Shown: piece after piece, positions 40,667 through 49,589 of the stretch
How the letters are laid out: each line of letters starts with the position of its first letter
How positions within the stretch are numbered: the first letter of the stretch is position 1
NCBI GenBank assembly: GCA_900769635.1
Contig: CAAGHJ010000030.1
Coordinates: 1 to 49,663, forward strand
Direction: 5' to 3'
Length of the DNA stretch: 49,663 nt
Origin: Bacilli bacterium
GTDB taxonomy: Bacteria; Bacillota_I; Bacilli_A; RF39; UBA660
The notes under the pieces: generated by a model
What the model was told of the DNA's origin: nothing
Databases searched by the model: none
The model's input: only the letters and a program-made list of their open reading frames with translations
Made by a program: the position numbers and the translations under genes

Positions 40667-41941
40667 TTAAGATAATTTTAGATTTTCTTTGAGTGCTTCA
40701 GTTATTGCTGTAGTATATTCTTCTATTTTAGTTGTTATTATATTTAAATCACTTTCATTTGTTAAGTAGCCAAGTTCTAATAAATATGTTTCGTTTCCAA
40801 TATTGCTATTATAATAGGGATTACCCTCACTTATTTCAGGGTTTCTTCCGTCAACATATGCTCCGGTCATATTTCCTCCTGTTTCTCTTATCATATAATA
40901 ATAATTGGATTTTTCCGTTATATCGTAGGCTTTATATCCTTTGGATGTTTTTTTATTATTGTCTTCTTCTATTTCCTTAGTTGTAAAATTTCTACTATAA
41001 ATGGCATCATATTTCTTATTTATTTTATTAGTTGATGGGGTTATACCTGTTTTTTCAATTATATTTTTAGCAAGAATATTAGCAAAGTCATAATTTATAT
41101 TTACAGGAGTGTATATTTCAAGTCCGTGTGGTTTTGAGGAAGAATTACTATTTAAATGAATAGATAATGTATATTTGGAGTGTACTTCATTGGGAATAAC
41201 GGCTCTTCCGTGTGTTCCGTATTCATTCATTGTTTCCGATGATGATAGTTGTTTCTCTTGATGCGTTAATTTTATTTTTAAATTTAGGTTCTCTAATTTC
41301 TTTTTTAAAGATGTGGCTATTTTCATTGTTAAGTCTGCTTCACGTACACCTAATGCTTCGGCTCCATTATCTCTACCGCCATGTCCTGGATCTATGGTTA
41401 TATCATAGATATTTTTTTCTTTATTATTATTAATATTAAACATTAATGTGTTATAATTATTATCTGAGTTTATTTTGATTTTATTATTTGTATTACTTAT
41501 TGTGTAGTAAGTCATATTTTTATAGTTTGTTTCGTTATCTATAATATAATATTGGTATTTTAATTCTTCGTTGCCTTCTTTAGTAGTAATTGTTCGAGCA
41601 ACTTTTAAAAAAGCGTAATATGTACCTACATCCAATGGGTCCAAATATAATCCATCATTTATATTTTCTGATATGGTTATAATTCCATTGTCATAATTTA
41701 CGTCATAATCTTTGAAATCACCATTATATAGTGTTAATTTTATGTCGTCGTAATCATCTAAAATATTTATTTTTCCAGTTAATCCGAGATGAGTTCCATA
41801 TATATAGATGTTGTTTAGTACTAATTTTTGTTCTTCTACTTTTAGAGGTGGAATTTTATTTTTGTTAGTTGTATGTGTAAAATAAATATATGCAAAGGTT
41901 ATTAGTAAGAATATTATTATGGGAATTATTATTTTTTTCAT
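40667..41941 (-). CDS. Membrane-anchored N-acetylmuramoyl-L-alanine amidase
   Basis: 424 residues with an N-terminal membrane segment (about 3-20), an ~150-residue Asn/Tyr-rich region, and a C-terminal Amidase_3 domain. Zinc and catalytic residues are intact: DPGHGGRDNGAEALGVREAD (His and Glu), LSIHLNSN (second His) and LLELGYLTNESD (catalytic Glu). It cleaves the amide between muramic acid and stem peptide. It abuts sufB with no gap (ATG 1 bp beyond), so it is in the same transcript. The presence of this enzyme shows peptidoglycan is made. Confidence 0.92.
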   Translation of the reverse strand: MKKIIIPIIIFLLITFAYIYFTHTTNKNKIPPLKVEEQKLVLNNIYIYGTHLGLTGKINILDDYDDIKLTLYNGDFKDYDVNYDNGIITISENINDGLYLDPLDVGTYYAFLKVARTITTKEGNEELKYQYYIIDNETNYKNMTYYTISNTNNKIKINSDNNYNTLMFNINNNKEKNIYDITIDPGHGGRDNGAEALGVREADLTMKIATSLKKKLENLNLKIKLTHQEKQLSSSETMNEYGTHGRAVIPNEVHSKYTLSIHLNSNSSSKPHGLEIYTPVNINYDFANILAKNIIEKTGITPSTNKINKKYDAIYSRNFTTKEIEEDNNKKTSKGYKAYDITEKSNYYYMIRETGGNMTGAYVDGRNPEISEGNPYYNSNIGNETYLLELGYLTNESDLNIITTKIEEYTTAITEALKENLKLS

Positions 41942-43240
41942 TTATTCCTCCTTTAAAAGTCTGTTTAATTCTACGGCATATTCCATTGGCAACTCTTCAC
42001 GAAAGGCTTCAATAAATCCTAAAATTATAAGTTCTTTGGCTTTATCTTCACTAATTCCTCTACTCATTAAGTAAAAGAGTTTTTCATCATTAATTTTAGC
42101 TACTGTTGCTTCGTGTTCAAGAAGAGAGGTATTATTCATTACTATGTTTTTAGGGAATGTATCGCTTTTACTGTCAACATCCATAAGAATTGTATCACAT
42201 TTGACATTAGCAACGGAATGATGTGCTTTTTTTCCGATGCGAACTGTTCCTCTATATGTTGCATTACCTCCGTGAGATGCGATTGATTTGGATATTATAT
42301 TGCTCTTGGTATAGGGTGCTAAGTGTATCATTTTAGCTCCAGCATCTTGGATTTGTTCTGATGAGGCTTTGGCAATAGATATACAAGATCCTTTTGCATA
42401 GGGACCGGCTAAAATACAACAAGGATATTTCATATTTACTTTTGAGCCTACGTTTCCATCTATCCATTCCATTAGTCCGCCTTCTTCTACAATAGCTCTT
42501 TTAGTTACTAAATTGTATACATCATTTGACCAATTTTGGATAGTTGAATAACGACACTTGGCATTTTTTCCTACAAATATTTCTACGACAGCGGCATGAA
42601 GACTATCTTCTGTATAAGTCCTAGCGGTACATCCTTCTATATAGTGAAGTGAACTATTTTCGTCGACAATGATTAGGGTTCTTTCAAACTGTCCCATATT
42701 TTTACTATCAATACGAAAGTAGCTTTGTAATGGTCTATCGAGAGTAGTATTTGGAGGAATGTATATAAAAGTTCCCCCACTCCAAACGGCTCCATTTAGG
42801 GCTGTAAATTTATTTTCTGTAGTGGCAACTAAAGTACTGAAATACTTTTTAAATAATTTTGGATATTTTTTTAAGGCTGTATCTGTATCTAAGAAAATGA
42901 TATTTTTTTCTTCTAATTCTTTAATCATACTGTGATATACTACTTCACTATCATATTGGCAAGAAGTTCCATCTAAATATTCTTTTGAAGCTTTTACTAA
43001 ACCTAGATCATTAAATGTATTTCTAACTTTACTACTTAATTTATCCCAATTATCTGTTAGATTATCTTCTCTTTCTTTATAGTAATTTATTTTATTATAA
43101 TTTATATTCAATTTAGGTCCAAAATTTGGATTGGGAATTTTTTCAAAGTTTTTGAATGCTTTTAATCTAAAATCAAGCATCCATTCCGGTTCCTGCTTAG
43201 TTATTGATATTTTTTTTATTATTTCTTCTGTTAATTTCAT
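41942..43240 (-). CDS. sufB: Fe-S cluster assembly protein SufB
   Basis: SUF scaffold subunit. 432 residues with the beta-helix core: VWSGGTFIYIPPNTTLDRPL, CTARTYTEDSLHAAVVEIFV, KCRYSTIQNWS, and the C-terminal NVKCDTILMDVDSKSDTFP with the conserved cluster-linked Cys, plus ELPMEYAVELNRLL at the end. Shine-Dalgarno AAGGATGTGAT. Other suf genes (sufC, sufD, sufS, sufU) are not adjacent: uvrA precedes and an amidase follows. Confidence 0.96.
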   Translation of the reverse strand: MKLTEEIIKKISITKQEPEWMLDFRLKAFKNFEKIPNPNFGPKLNINYNKINYYKEREDNLTDNWDKLSSKVRNTFNDLGLVKASKEYLDGTSCQYDSEVVYHSMIKELEEKNIIFLDTDTALKKYPKLFKKYFSTLVATTENKFTALNGAVWSGGTFIYIPPNTTLDRPLQSYFRIDSKNMGQFERTLIIVDENSSLHYIEGCTARTYTEDSLHAAVVEIFVGKNAKCRYSTIQNWSNDVYNLVTKRAIVEEGGLMEWIDGNVGSKVNMKYPCCILAGPYAKGSCISIAKASSEQIQDAGAKMIHLAPYTKSNIISKSIASHGGNATYRGTVRIGKKAHHSVANVKCDTILMDVDSKSDTFPKNIVMNNTSLLEHEATVAKINDEKLFYLMSRGISEDKAKELIILGFIEAFREELPMEYAVELNRLLKEE

Positions 43241-43286
43241 GATATCACATCCTTAAATTATTATACAACAATATGGGCAAAATATA

Positions 43287-43322
43287 AATAAAAAAAGATA
43301 ATTTTTTTGCAAATTTATCTTT
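43287..43322 (-). terminator. Terminator after uvrA
   Basis: AAAGATAA/TTATCTTT stem (43294-43301, 43315-43322), then seven T on the minus strand, just beyond the uvrA stop. Confidence 0.8.
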
Positions 43323-43324
43323 CT

Positions 43325-46135
43325 TTATAGTACTTTTTTTAGAAATTCTCCTGTATAACTTTCCTTTATTTTTATTATTTCTTCTGGGGTTCCAACACCT
43401 ACAATGTTTCCGCCACCTTCACCACCATTTGGTCCTAAGTCTATGATGTGATCGGCGACTTTAATTACATCTAAATTATGTTCTATTACTACTACTGTAT
43501 CGCCATTGTCTACTATTCTGTTTAATATTGTTAATAGCTTCTTTATATCGTGAGAATGTAATCCTGTAGTTGGTTCATCTAATATAAATAAACTTTTTCC
43601 AGTTGGTTTTTTTTGTAATTCTTTGGCTAGTTTTACACGGGCAGCTTCTCCTCCAGATAGAGTTGGAGCACTTTGGCCTAATTTTATATATCCTAATCCT
43701 ACTTCCTGTAATACTTTTAGTTTATTTTTTACTTTTGGATGATTTTCAAAAAATTCTACGGCCTCATCAACACGCATTTCTAGTACGTCGGCAATATTTT
43801 TCCCTTTATATTTTATTTCTAATGTTTCTATATTGTATTTACTGCCGTGGCATACTTCACAAGGAACATAAACGTCTGGTAGGAAGTGCATTTCTATTTT
43901 TTTTACGCCATCTCCCCAACAGGCTTCGCAACGACCACCTTTGACATTAAAAGAAAATCTTCCTTTGTTATAACCTCTTATTTTGGCTTCCTTTGTTTCC
44001 GTAAATATATCTCTTATATCATCAAACACTCCGGTATAAGTTGCTGGATTACTTCTAGGTGTTCGCCCTATGGGATCTTGAGATATGTCAACAACTTTAT
44101 CTATTAAATCTAAACCTTCTATACTTTTATATTTTCCTGGTTTGACCTTACTTTTATAGATATTTAATGCTAAATTTTTATATAGTATTTCATTTACCAA
44201 ACTACTTTTCCCACTGCCACTTACTCCAGTTACACAGATAAACTTTCCTAAGGGAAATGTTACGTTTATATTTTTTAAGTTATTTTCCTTAGCTCCTTTT
44301 ATTATTAATTTTAGTCCACTTCCTTTTCGTCTTTTGGTTGGCACTTCTATTTTCTTTTTTCCTGTTAAGTATTGTCCTGTTAATGATTTCTCATTTTTCA
44401 TTACTTCTTCAGGAGTACCGGCTGCTACTACCGTACCTCCTTGTTCACCTGCTAATGGTCCTATATCTATTAAGTAATCTGCGGCTAACATTGTATCAGT
44501 ATCGTGTTCAACAACAATTAAGGAATTTCCTAGATCTCTCATATCGAGGAGAGATTTAATTAGTTTTTCGTTATCTTTTTGATGAAGACCAATACTTGGT
44601 TCATCTAATACATATAATACTCCTGTTAATCTTGAACCGATTTGAGTTGCTAGTCTTATTCTTTGTGCTTCACCTCCAGAAAGGGTTCCGGCTTCACGCG
44701 ATAGTGTTAAGTATTCTAAGCCAACATTTTTTAAGAAATCTAATCTAGATTTTATTTCCTTAATTATTAGTGATGCTACTTCTTCATCGTGCTTTGTTAA
44801 TTTAAGTTTTTCAATAAATTCTCTTAAATCATTTATACTTAAACATGTTGCTTCATAAATATTTTTTTTGTTAATTAATACTGATAGTACTCCTTCTTGT
44901 AATCTGGCTCCTTTACAGGTTTCACATTTATCTTCAATCATAAATGTTTCTATCCAATCTCTTATCCAGCCACTTTTGGTTTCAACATATCTTCTTTCTA
45001 AATTTGTTATAATTCCTTCAAAAGGACCACTTGCATTTCTAGTATTTCCGTTTTTAGAGGTGTATTTATATTCTAATATTTCATTTGTTCCGTATAAAAT
45101 TATGTTTAATTTTTCTTTTGGTATATTTTTTATAGGAGTATCCATATCTATATTATAATGATTACAAACTGTAGATAATTGTGTATATATTATATTAGCT
45201 ACATCATCTGTGTTTACTACTACTATGGCTCCTTCATTTAAAGATAGTTTTTTGTTTGGGATGATTAAATCAGGATCTATTTTGTATTTAACACCTAAAC
45301 CTTTACAATCTGGACAAGCACCATAGGGTGCATTAAATGAAAATATTCTTGGTTCTAGCTCTAAAAGTGAAAAATCACATAATGGACAAGAGAAATTTTC
45401 TGATAATATTATTTCTTCTCCTCCAATAACATCTATAATTACTTTACCATTCGCTAATTTAGTACTATTTTCTAGTGCCTCATATAGTCTACTTCTTATA
45501 CCTTCTTTTACTATTAGTCTATCTATAATTACTGATATTGTATGTTTTTTATTTTTTTCAAGGTCTAATTGTTCATTTAATTCTGATACTTCTCCATCTA
45601 TTTTCACTCTTAAATATCCTTCTCTGAGAAGGCGTTCTAATAATTCTTTATGAGTTCCTTTTTCTCCTTTTATTATTGGAGCTTCTATCATTATTTTTGT
45701 TCCTTCTTCGAGTTCTAAAACTTTATTTGTCATTTCTTCAACACTTTGGCTTGTTATTGGTATATGATGCTTTGGACAATGGGCTACGCCTATTCTTGCA
45801 TAAAGTAATCTTAAATAATCATATATTTCTGTTATAGTTCCAACCGTGCTTCGGGGATTTCTGTTTGTTGTTTTTTGATCTATACTTATAGCAGGACTTA
45901 ATCCTTCAATGGAGTCTACATCAGGTTTATCTGAACCGCCTAAAAATTGTCTTGCATAAGCGCTTAGGCTTTCTATGTATTTTCGTCTACCTTCAGCATA
46001 TATTGTGTCAAAGGCTAAACTACTTTTCCCACTGCCACTTACTCCAGTTACTACTACAAGTTTATTTTTAGGAATTTCTATATTTATATTTTTTAAATTG
46101 TTTTCACGAGCTCCTTTTATTATTATTTTGTCCAC
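43325..46135 (-). CDS. uvrA: Excinuclease ABC subunit A
   Basis: Damage-recognition ATPase of nucleotide excision repair. Two ABC modules: Walker A GVSGSGKSSLAFDT and GVSGSGKSSLVNEI, signatures LSGGEAQRIRLA and LSGGEAARVKLA, Walker B VLDEPSIGLH and ILDEPTTGLH. Zinc modules CPLCDFSLLELEPRIFSFNA, CETC..., and CEACWGDG...CEVC are intact. 937 residues. Start placed at GTG 46135 (VDKIIIKGARENN), with AAAGGAGTG 6 nt before; longer frame would cover the ribosome site. uvrB is not adjacent. Confidence 0.97.
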   Translation of the reverse strand: MDKIIIKGARENNLKNINIEIPKNKLVVVTGVSGSGKSSLAFDTIYAEGRRKYIESLSAYARQFLGGSDKPDVDSIEGLSPAISIDQKTTNRNPRSTVGTITEIYDYLRLLYARIGVAHCPKHHIPITSQSVEEMTNKVLELEEGTKIMIEAPIIKGEKGTHKELLERLLREGYLRVKIDGEVSELNEQLDLEKNKKHTISVIIDRLIVKEGIRSRLYEALENSTKLANGKVIIDVIGGEEIILSENFSCPLCDFSLLELEPRIFSFNAPYGACPDCKGLGVKYKIDPDLIIPNKKLSLNEGAIVVVNTDDVANIIYTQLSTVCNHYNIDMDTPIKNIPKEKLNIILYGTNEILEYKYTSKNGNTRNASGPFEGIITNLERRYVETKSGWIRDWIETFMIEDKCETCKGARLQEGVLSVLINKKNIYEATCLSINDLREFIEKLKLTKHDEEVASLIIKEIKSRLDFLKNVGLEYLTLSREAGTLSGGEAQRIRLATQIGSRLTGVLYVLDEPSIGLHQKDNEKLIKSLLDMRDLGNSLIVVEHDTDTMLAADYLIDIGPLAGEQGGTVVAAGTPEEVMKNEKSLTGQYLTGKKKIEVPTKRRKGSGLKLIIKGAKENNLKNINVTFPLGKFICVTGVSGSGKSSLVNEILYKNLALNIYKSKVKPGKYKSIEGLDLIDKVVDISQDPIGRTPRSNPATYTGVFDDIRDIFTETKEAKIRGYNKGRFSFNVKGGRCEACWGDGVKKIEMHFLPDVYVPCEVCHGSKYNIETLEIKYKGKNIADVLEMRVDEAVEFFENHPKVKNKLKVLQEVGLGYIKLGQSAPTLSGGEAARVKLAKELQKKPTGKSLFILDEPTTGLHSHDIKKLLTILNRIVDNGDTVVVIEHNLDVIKVADHIIDLGPNGGEGGGNIVGVGTPEEIIKIKESYTGEFLKKVL

Positions 46136-46162
46136 TAGTTTCACTCCTTTCAATCACGGACT

Positions 46163-46171
46163 ATTATAACA
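46163..46171 (-). promoter_or_regulatory. uvrA promoter (-10 element)
   Basis: TGTTATAAT on the minus strand: perfect TATAAT (46163-46168) with TG extension. No good -35 at 17 bp. No SOS-box palindrome overlaps it, unlike uvrA of many Gram-positives. Confidence 0.6.
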
Positions 46172-46198
46172 CAAATTTGGTAAATTGAATATATTTTT

Positions 46199-46789
46199 TT
46201 AGTAACATATATTACCAATTTTTATAGTTTTTTCTTTAATTCTTTGTATTGCACCATCAACACTCTTATTGGTCTTATCTAAGGCTAGTGATATTTCCTT
46301 ATAAGTTAAGCCTTCTATTCTTAAAGATAATACTTCTACCTCATAACTACTTAATTCTTCCAATATATGTTCTAATATTTGATTTATTTCAAATTCGTTT
46401 ATTATTTTTTCTTCAGGATTTTTTTCTGATGATTTAATATATTCCAATAATTCTTTTTGAAATTGTGTTTTTTGACTTAACAGTACTTCTTCATATTCAT
46501 TAATTTTTTTTTGAGTAATTCTACCACATTTTTTTTCTAATTCTCTTTCAATACATATTAATAAGAAGGTGTAAAATGTGGCTTTTTCTTGAGTTTTGAA
46601 GCTATCAATTGCATTTTGGAAACCTACTAGTGCTTCTATTAAAAGATCCTCATACGGAACTTTACTTCTTGACATATATGGTTTTAGTTTGCTTATTATT
46701 ATGGGCATATATTTATTTAAGAGTATTTTATATGCATCTTCATTTTTTTCTTGAGATAAGTATACTAATTCATAATCGTTATATTCCAT
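46199..46789 (-). CDS. SigH-like RNA polymerase sigma factor
   Basis: 196 residues from ATG 46789 (MEYNDYELVYL), after AGAAGGAAGTG. Region 2 covers VPYEDLLIEALVGFQNAIDS and ATFYTFLLICIERELEKK; region 4 has ELSSYEVEVLSLRIEGLTYK and EISLALDKTNKSVDGAIQRI as the helix-turn-helix. It lacks regions 1 and 3 as in SigH/group 3-4 factors. Its position right after mrnC-rlmB matches the Bacilli order mrnC-rlmB-(yacP)-sigH, so a SigH orthologue is likely. SigH in spore-formers drives early sporulation and competence; whether this organism does either is unknown. Confidence 0.85.
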   Translation of the reverse strand: MEYNDYELVYLSQEKNEDAYKILLNKYMPIIISKLKPYMSRSKVPYEDLLIEALVGFQNAIDSFKTQEKATFYTFLLICIERELEKKCGRITQKKINEYEEVLLSQKTQFQKELLEYIKSSEKNPEEKIINEFEINQILEHILEELSSYEVEVLSLRIEGLTYKEISLALDKTNKSVDGAIQRIKEKTIKIGNICY

Positions 46790-46804
46790 ATCAATCACTT
46801 CCTT

Positions 46805-47509
46805 CTAATTCTTTTTGTTATTTTGAATATGTGCAACTAAAATTGCACAAGAAACTGAAGCATTTAAACTATTTATTTTTCCTATCATTGGTATTGTTAC
46901 AATATAATCGCAATTTTTCTTTATTGTATCACTCATACCTTTTCCTTCATTACCTATTATTAAACATGTTTTCATATTATAATCTATAGTTGTGTAATCA
47001 CTTCCATCCATTGTAGTTCCTACGATCCAATAATTTTTTGACTTTAATTTATTAATTGCAACTGATAGGTTTGGTACTCTAATAATTTTTATATTGTTTA
47101 TAGCTCCCGCACTAGTTTTTACCACTGTTGCATTTATATTTACACTTCTATCATTTGGTATTATAATTGCAGAAACTCCTAATGCTTCACACGTTCTTAT
47201 TATTGCTCCAAAATTATGTGGATCTTCTAAGTGATCTAACATAACAATTAGAGGATTTTCTTCTTTAATTGTATCTATTATTTCTAATGGATATGTTATA
47301 ACATCATCAACTTCCATTATGATTCCTTGATGAAGACCTTCTATCATTTTATCCATAGTCTTAATAGGCAGATATTGTATTTTTGTTTTTTGATTATGTA
47401 TTAAATTTAGAATTTCTTTATCTTTAAAATTTGTTGATAAATATATTTTATTAATTCTATCTTTTGCTTTTAATTTTTCTTTACATACATTTTTACCATA
47501 TATTTGCAT
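46805..47509 (-). CDS. rlmB: 23S rRNA (guanosine-2'-O-)-methyltransferase RlmB
   Basis: SpoU/TrmH family, methylates G2251. N-terminal substrate-binding domain (about 1-75), then the SPOUT knot: VMLDHLEDPHNFGAIIRTCE (motif 1), IIGNEGKGMSD (motif 2) and IPMIGKINSLNASVSCAILV (motif 3). 234 residues. Start overlaps the end of mrnC by 17 bp. In the conserved mrnC-rlmB-sigH block. Confidence 0.95.
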   Translation of the reverse strand: MQIYGKNVCKEKLKAKDRINKIYLSTNFKDKEILNLIHNQKTKIQYLPIKTMDKMIEGLHQGIIMEVDDVITYPLEIIDTIKEENPLIVMLDHLEDPHNFGAIIRTCEALGVSAIIIPNDRSVNINATVVKTSAGAINNIKIIRVPNLSVAINKLKSKNYWIVGTTMDGSDYTTIDYNMKTCLIIGNEGKGMSDTIKKNCDYIVTIPMIGKINSLNASVSCAILVAHIQNNKKN

Positions 47510-47876
47510 TTTGTACCTCCTTAATTAACTCTTCTAATCTTGATATATTATTATTTATATAGTGATATCCTAATAATGCTTCAAATCCTGTAGATTTCTT
47601 GTAAGTTATAATATCTGTATTTTTAGGATGAGAAGCTCTTTTATAGTTTCTTCCTCTTTTTACTACATCTATTTCATTTGTATCTAATTTATCTGTTTGT
47701 AAAAAATAATCTAATAGGTTGGCTTGTCCTTTTGCAGAAACATATTTTATGGCTTCTTTATTTAGATTTTCTACTTTATATATTCCTTTTTCTAAAAGAT
47801 ATTTTCTTATATACAATTCATAGACGGCATCACCTAGATATGCTAATGATATTATATTATATTTTTCTGATTTCAA
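47493..47876 (-). CDS. mrnC: Mini-ribonuclease III
   Basis: Matures 23S rRNA. The RNase III catalytic core without a dsRNA-binding domain: LAYLGDAVYELYIRKYL (the catalytic Asp/Glu signature), then KAEG-like KGQANLL and FEALLGYHYI. About 128 residues. The start is ambiguous: TTG at 47876 (KSEKYN) has AAGGTGG at 5 nt; GTG at 47885 overlaps that sequence. It leads the mrnC-rlmB-sigma transcript. Confidence 0.93.
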   Translation of the reverse strand: MKSEKYNIISLAYLGDAVYELYIRKYLLEKGIYKVENLNKEAIKYVSAKGQANLLDYFLQTDKLDTNEIDVVKRGRNYKRASHPKNTDIITYKKSTGFEALLGYHYINNNISRLEELIKEVQNANIW

Positions 47877-47895
47877 TTTAACCACCTTGCATAAT

Positions 47896-47924
47896 ATTCT
47901 ACCATATTTTGGTTTGTTTTGAAA
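47896..47924 (-). promoter_or_regulatory. mrnC-rlmB-sigma promoter
   Basis: On the minus strand: TTTCAA (47919-47924), 17-bp spacer, TAGAAT (47896-47901) with extended -10 TGG. Confidence 0.6.
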
Positions 47925-48019
47925 CAGTTTATTGTGTTTTTTTATATAAAATTTAATTATTATATCATTGTATTTTAATTGTTCTTTTAGACATTCATTT
48001 AATTAAATTTTTATCTATA

Positions 48020-48054
48020 TTTTAAAAAAAACAGTAATTTATTATTACCGTTTT
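48020..48054 (-). terminator. Terminator after the membrane protein at 48104
   Basis: AAAACAGTAAT/ATTACCGTTTT stem (48028-48038, 48044-48054) with a long T-run on the minus strand. Confidence 0.75.
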
Positions 48055-48103
48055 TTTGATGAAAAAATTTAATTTTATTAGTTCTCAACAGAAATTGTAA
48101 AAT

Positions 48104-48709
48104 CTAAAGACTTTTACGAAATGATTTTAATTCCTCTATGAATGGAGAATCTTCTTCTTCATCAGTTATATTATACAGTTTATCTTGAGAACCTAGCAAT
48201 TCTTGATAACTTATTATAGCATCATCTTCTTGTTGTTGCTCATAGTTTGTTAGTTCAATTGGTTCTGTTTCTTTGTGTTCTTCTAAGCTTTTGCTAACAC
48301 TTTCTAGATAGTTTTCTTTTTTATTTTCAGGATCACTAGATGATGTTGTTATTGATACAGGTGATGTTTGTTTTACTATGTCATTAAGGACATTTTTTTG
48401 ATATATTTCTTTCCCATCACTATCTGTTTTTTCTTCTTGAAATATTTCATTATTATTTGGACTATTTACTTCTTTAATGTTTGATATATTTGATATATCT
48501 TCTTCTTGATAATAGTTTTCAACTAATGGCTCATCTTCATCTATTCTATTTGCTTCTTCAAGTTCAGATATCCTATTTATTAATGCTTTGTTTTTTCGTA
48601 CTAGTACTATAGAGAAAATTATTAAAAAGACAAAAAGTACTATAAATGTACAAATAATCATAAGTTCCAATGTATTTAATCCTTTATAAAAATTTATTAT
48701 TTCTTTCAT
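48104..48709 (-). CDS. Single-pass membrane protein with acidic tail
   Basis: 201 residues from ATG 48709 (MKEIINFYKG), with Shine-Dalgarno AGAGGTG; the longer frame would overlap rsmE. One membrane helix at about 15-37, then a short coiled-coil-like helix (RKNKALINRISELEEANRID) and a long, strongly acidic, Ser/Asn-rich disordered tail. The layout resembles cytoplasmic-tail scaffold proteins, but no family is recognised. It likely shares the rsmE message. Confidence 0.7.
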   Translation of the reverse strand: MKEIINFYKGLNTLELMIICTFIVLFVFLIIFSIVLVRKNKALINRISELEEANRIDEDEPLVENYYQEEDISNISNIKEVNSPNNNEIFQEEKTDSDGKEIYQKNVLNDIVKQTSPVSITTSSSDPENKKENYLESVSKSLEEHKETEPIELTNYEQQQEDDAIISYQELLGSQDKLYNITDEEEDSPFIEELKSFRKSL

Positions 48710-48725
48710 TTTTACACCTCTATTG

Positions 48726-49436
48726 TTATCTAACTTCATAGGAAATTACACTACAAGCATAAAGACATGCCGTTTCAACTCTAAGAACTCTATTTCCTAA
48801 ACTAACGCTATTGAAATTATTATTTACTAAATATTCTTCCTCTTTAGGAGATATACCTCCTTCTGGTCCAATTACTAATAGTATTTTACCATAACTATTT
48901 TCATTTTGTAAATATGTTTTCAAATTTTTTTGTTGCTCATTTACTGAACATACTAATTTTAAATCACTTTCAATATGAAGTAATTCCTTTATTGGTATAG
49001 GTTTGTATATCATTGGTATGTTATTTCTAAATGATTGTTCAGCTGCCTCTTTACATATTGTATTCCATCTTTGCAATTTCTTTTCTATTTTATCATCTGA
49101 TAACTTTACAATACATCTATCCATTATAATAGGAACTATTGATGATACTCCTAGTTCTGTTGCTTTTTGTAAAATTAAATCAAATTTTTGTTCTTTTACC
49201 AAAGCAACTCCTAGTATTATTTGCGTTTTTAATTCTGTATTTATTTCTAATTGTTGAATTATTTCTAGTTCAAATGGATTTATACTATTTATTTTACACT
49301 CATAAACTAAACTATCATAAACTACTTCAATTGTTGTCCCTATTTTCATTCTCATTACTTGTTTTATATGATGTAAATCTGAATCTTTTAAAATAAAAGT
49401 ATTCTTTTCCTTTCTTATTGCAAAATAACGTTGCAT
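48726..49436 (-). CDS. rsmE: 16S rRNA (uracil1498-N3)-methyltransferase
   Basis: 236 residues. N-terminal PUA-like domain (MQRYFAIRK, HHIKQVMRMKIG), then the SPOUT domain with ALVKEQKFDLILQKATELGV, RWNTICKEAAEQSFRNNIP, the SAM loop LLVIGPEGGISPKEEEYL and SLGNRVLRVETACLYA at the knot. Shine-Dalgarno AAGGAGGAAACT. prmA, a frequent neighbour, is not here. Confidence 0.96.
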   Translation of the reverse strand: MQRYFAIRKEKNTFILKDSDLHHIKQVMRMKIGTTIEVVYDSLVYECKINSINPFELEIIQQLEINTELKTQIILGVALVKEQKFDLILQKATELGVSSIVPIIMDRCIVKLSDDKIEKKLQRWNTICKEAAEQSFRNNIPMIYKPIPIKELLHIESDLKLVCSVNEQQKNLKTYLQNENSYGKILLVIGPEGGISPKEEEYLVNNNFNSVSLGNRVLRVETACLYACSVISYEVR

Positions 49437-49465
49437 AGTTTCCTCCTTTTTAAGGTTATGTGTCT

Positions 49466-49494
49466 ATTATACATTAAAATTGCTACACTTACAA
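49466..49494 (-). promoter_or_regulatory. rsmE promoter
   Basis: On the minus strand: TTGTAA (49489-49494), 17-bp spacer, perfect TATAAT (49466-49471). Confidence 0.75.
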
Positions 49495-49589
49495 TCTTTT
49501 TTGGGATAAATACTTTATTTTGTTTAATTTATAATACAATTATTAATTTAATTATTATGTAAAATACTAAAAATAAATAAAAAAAAATA

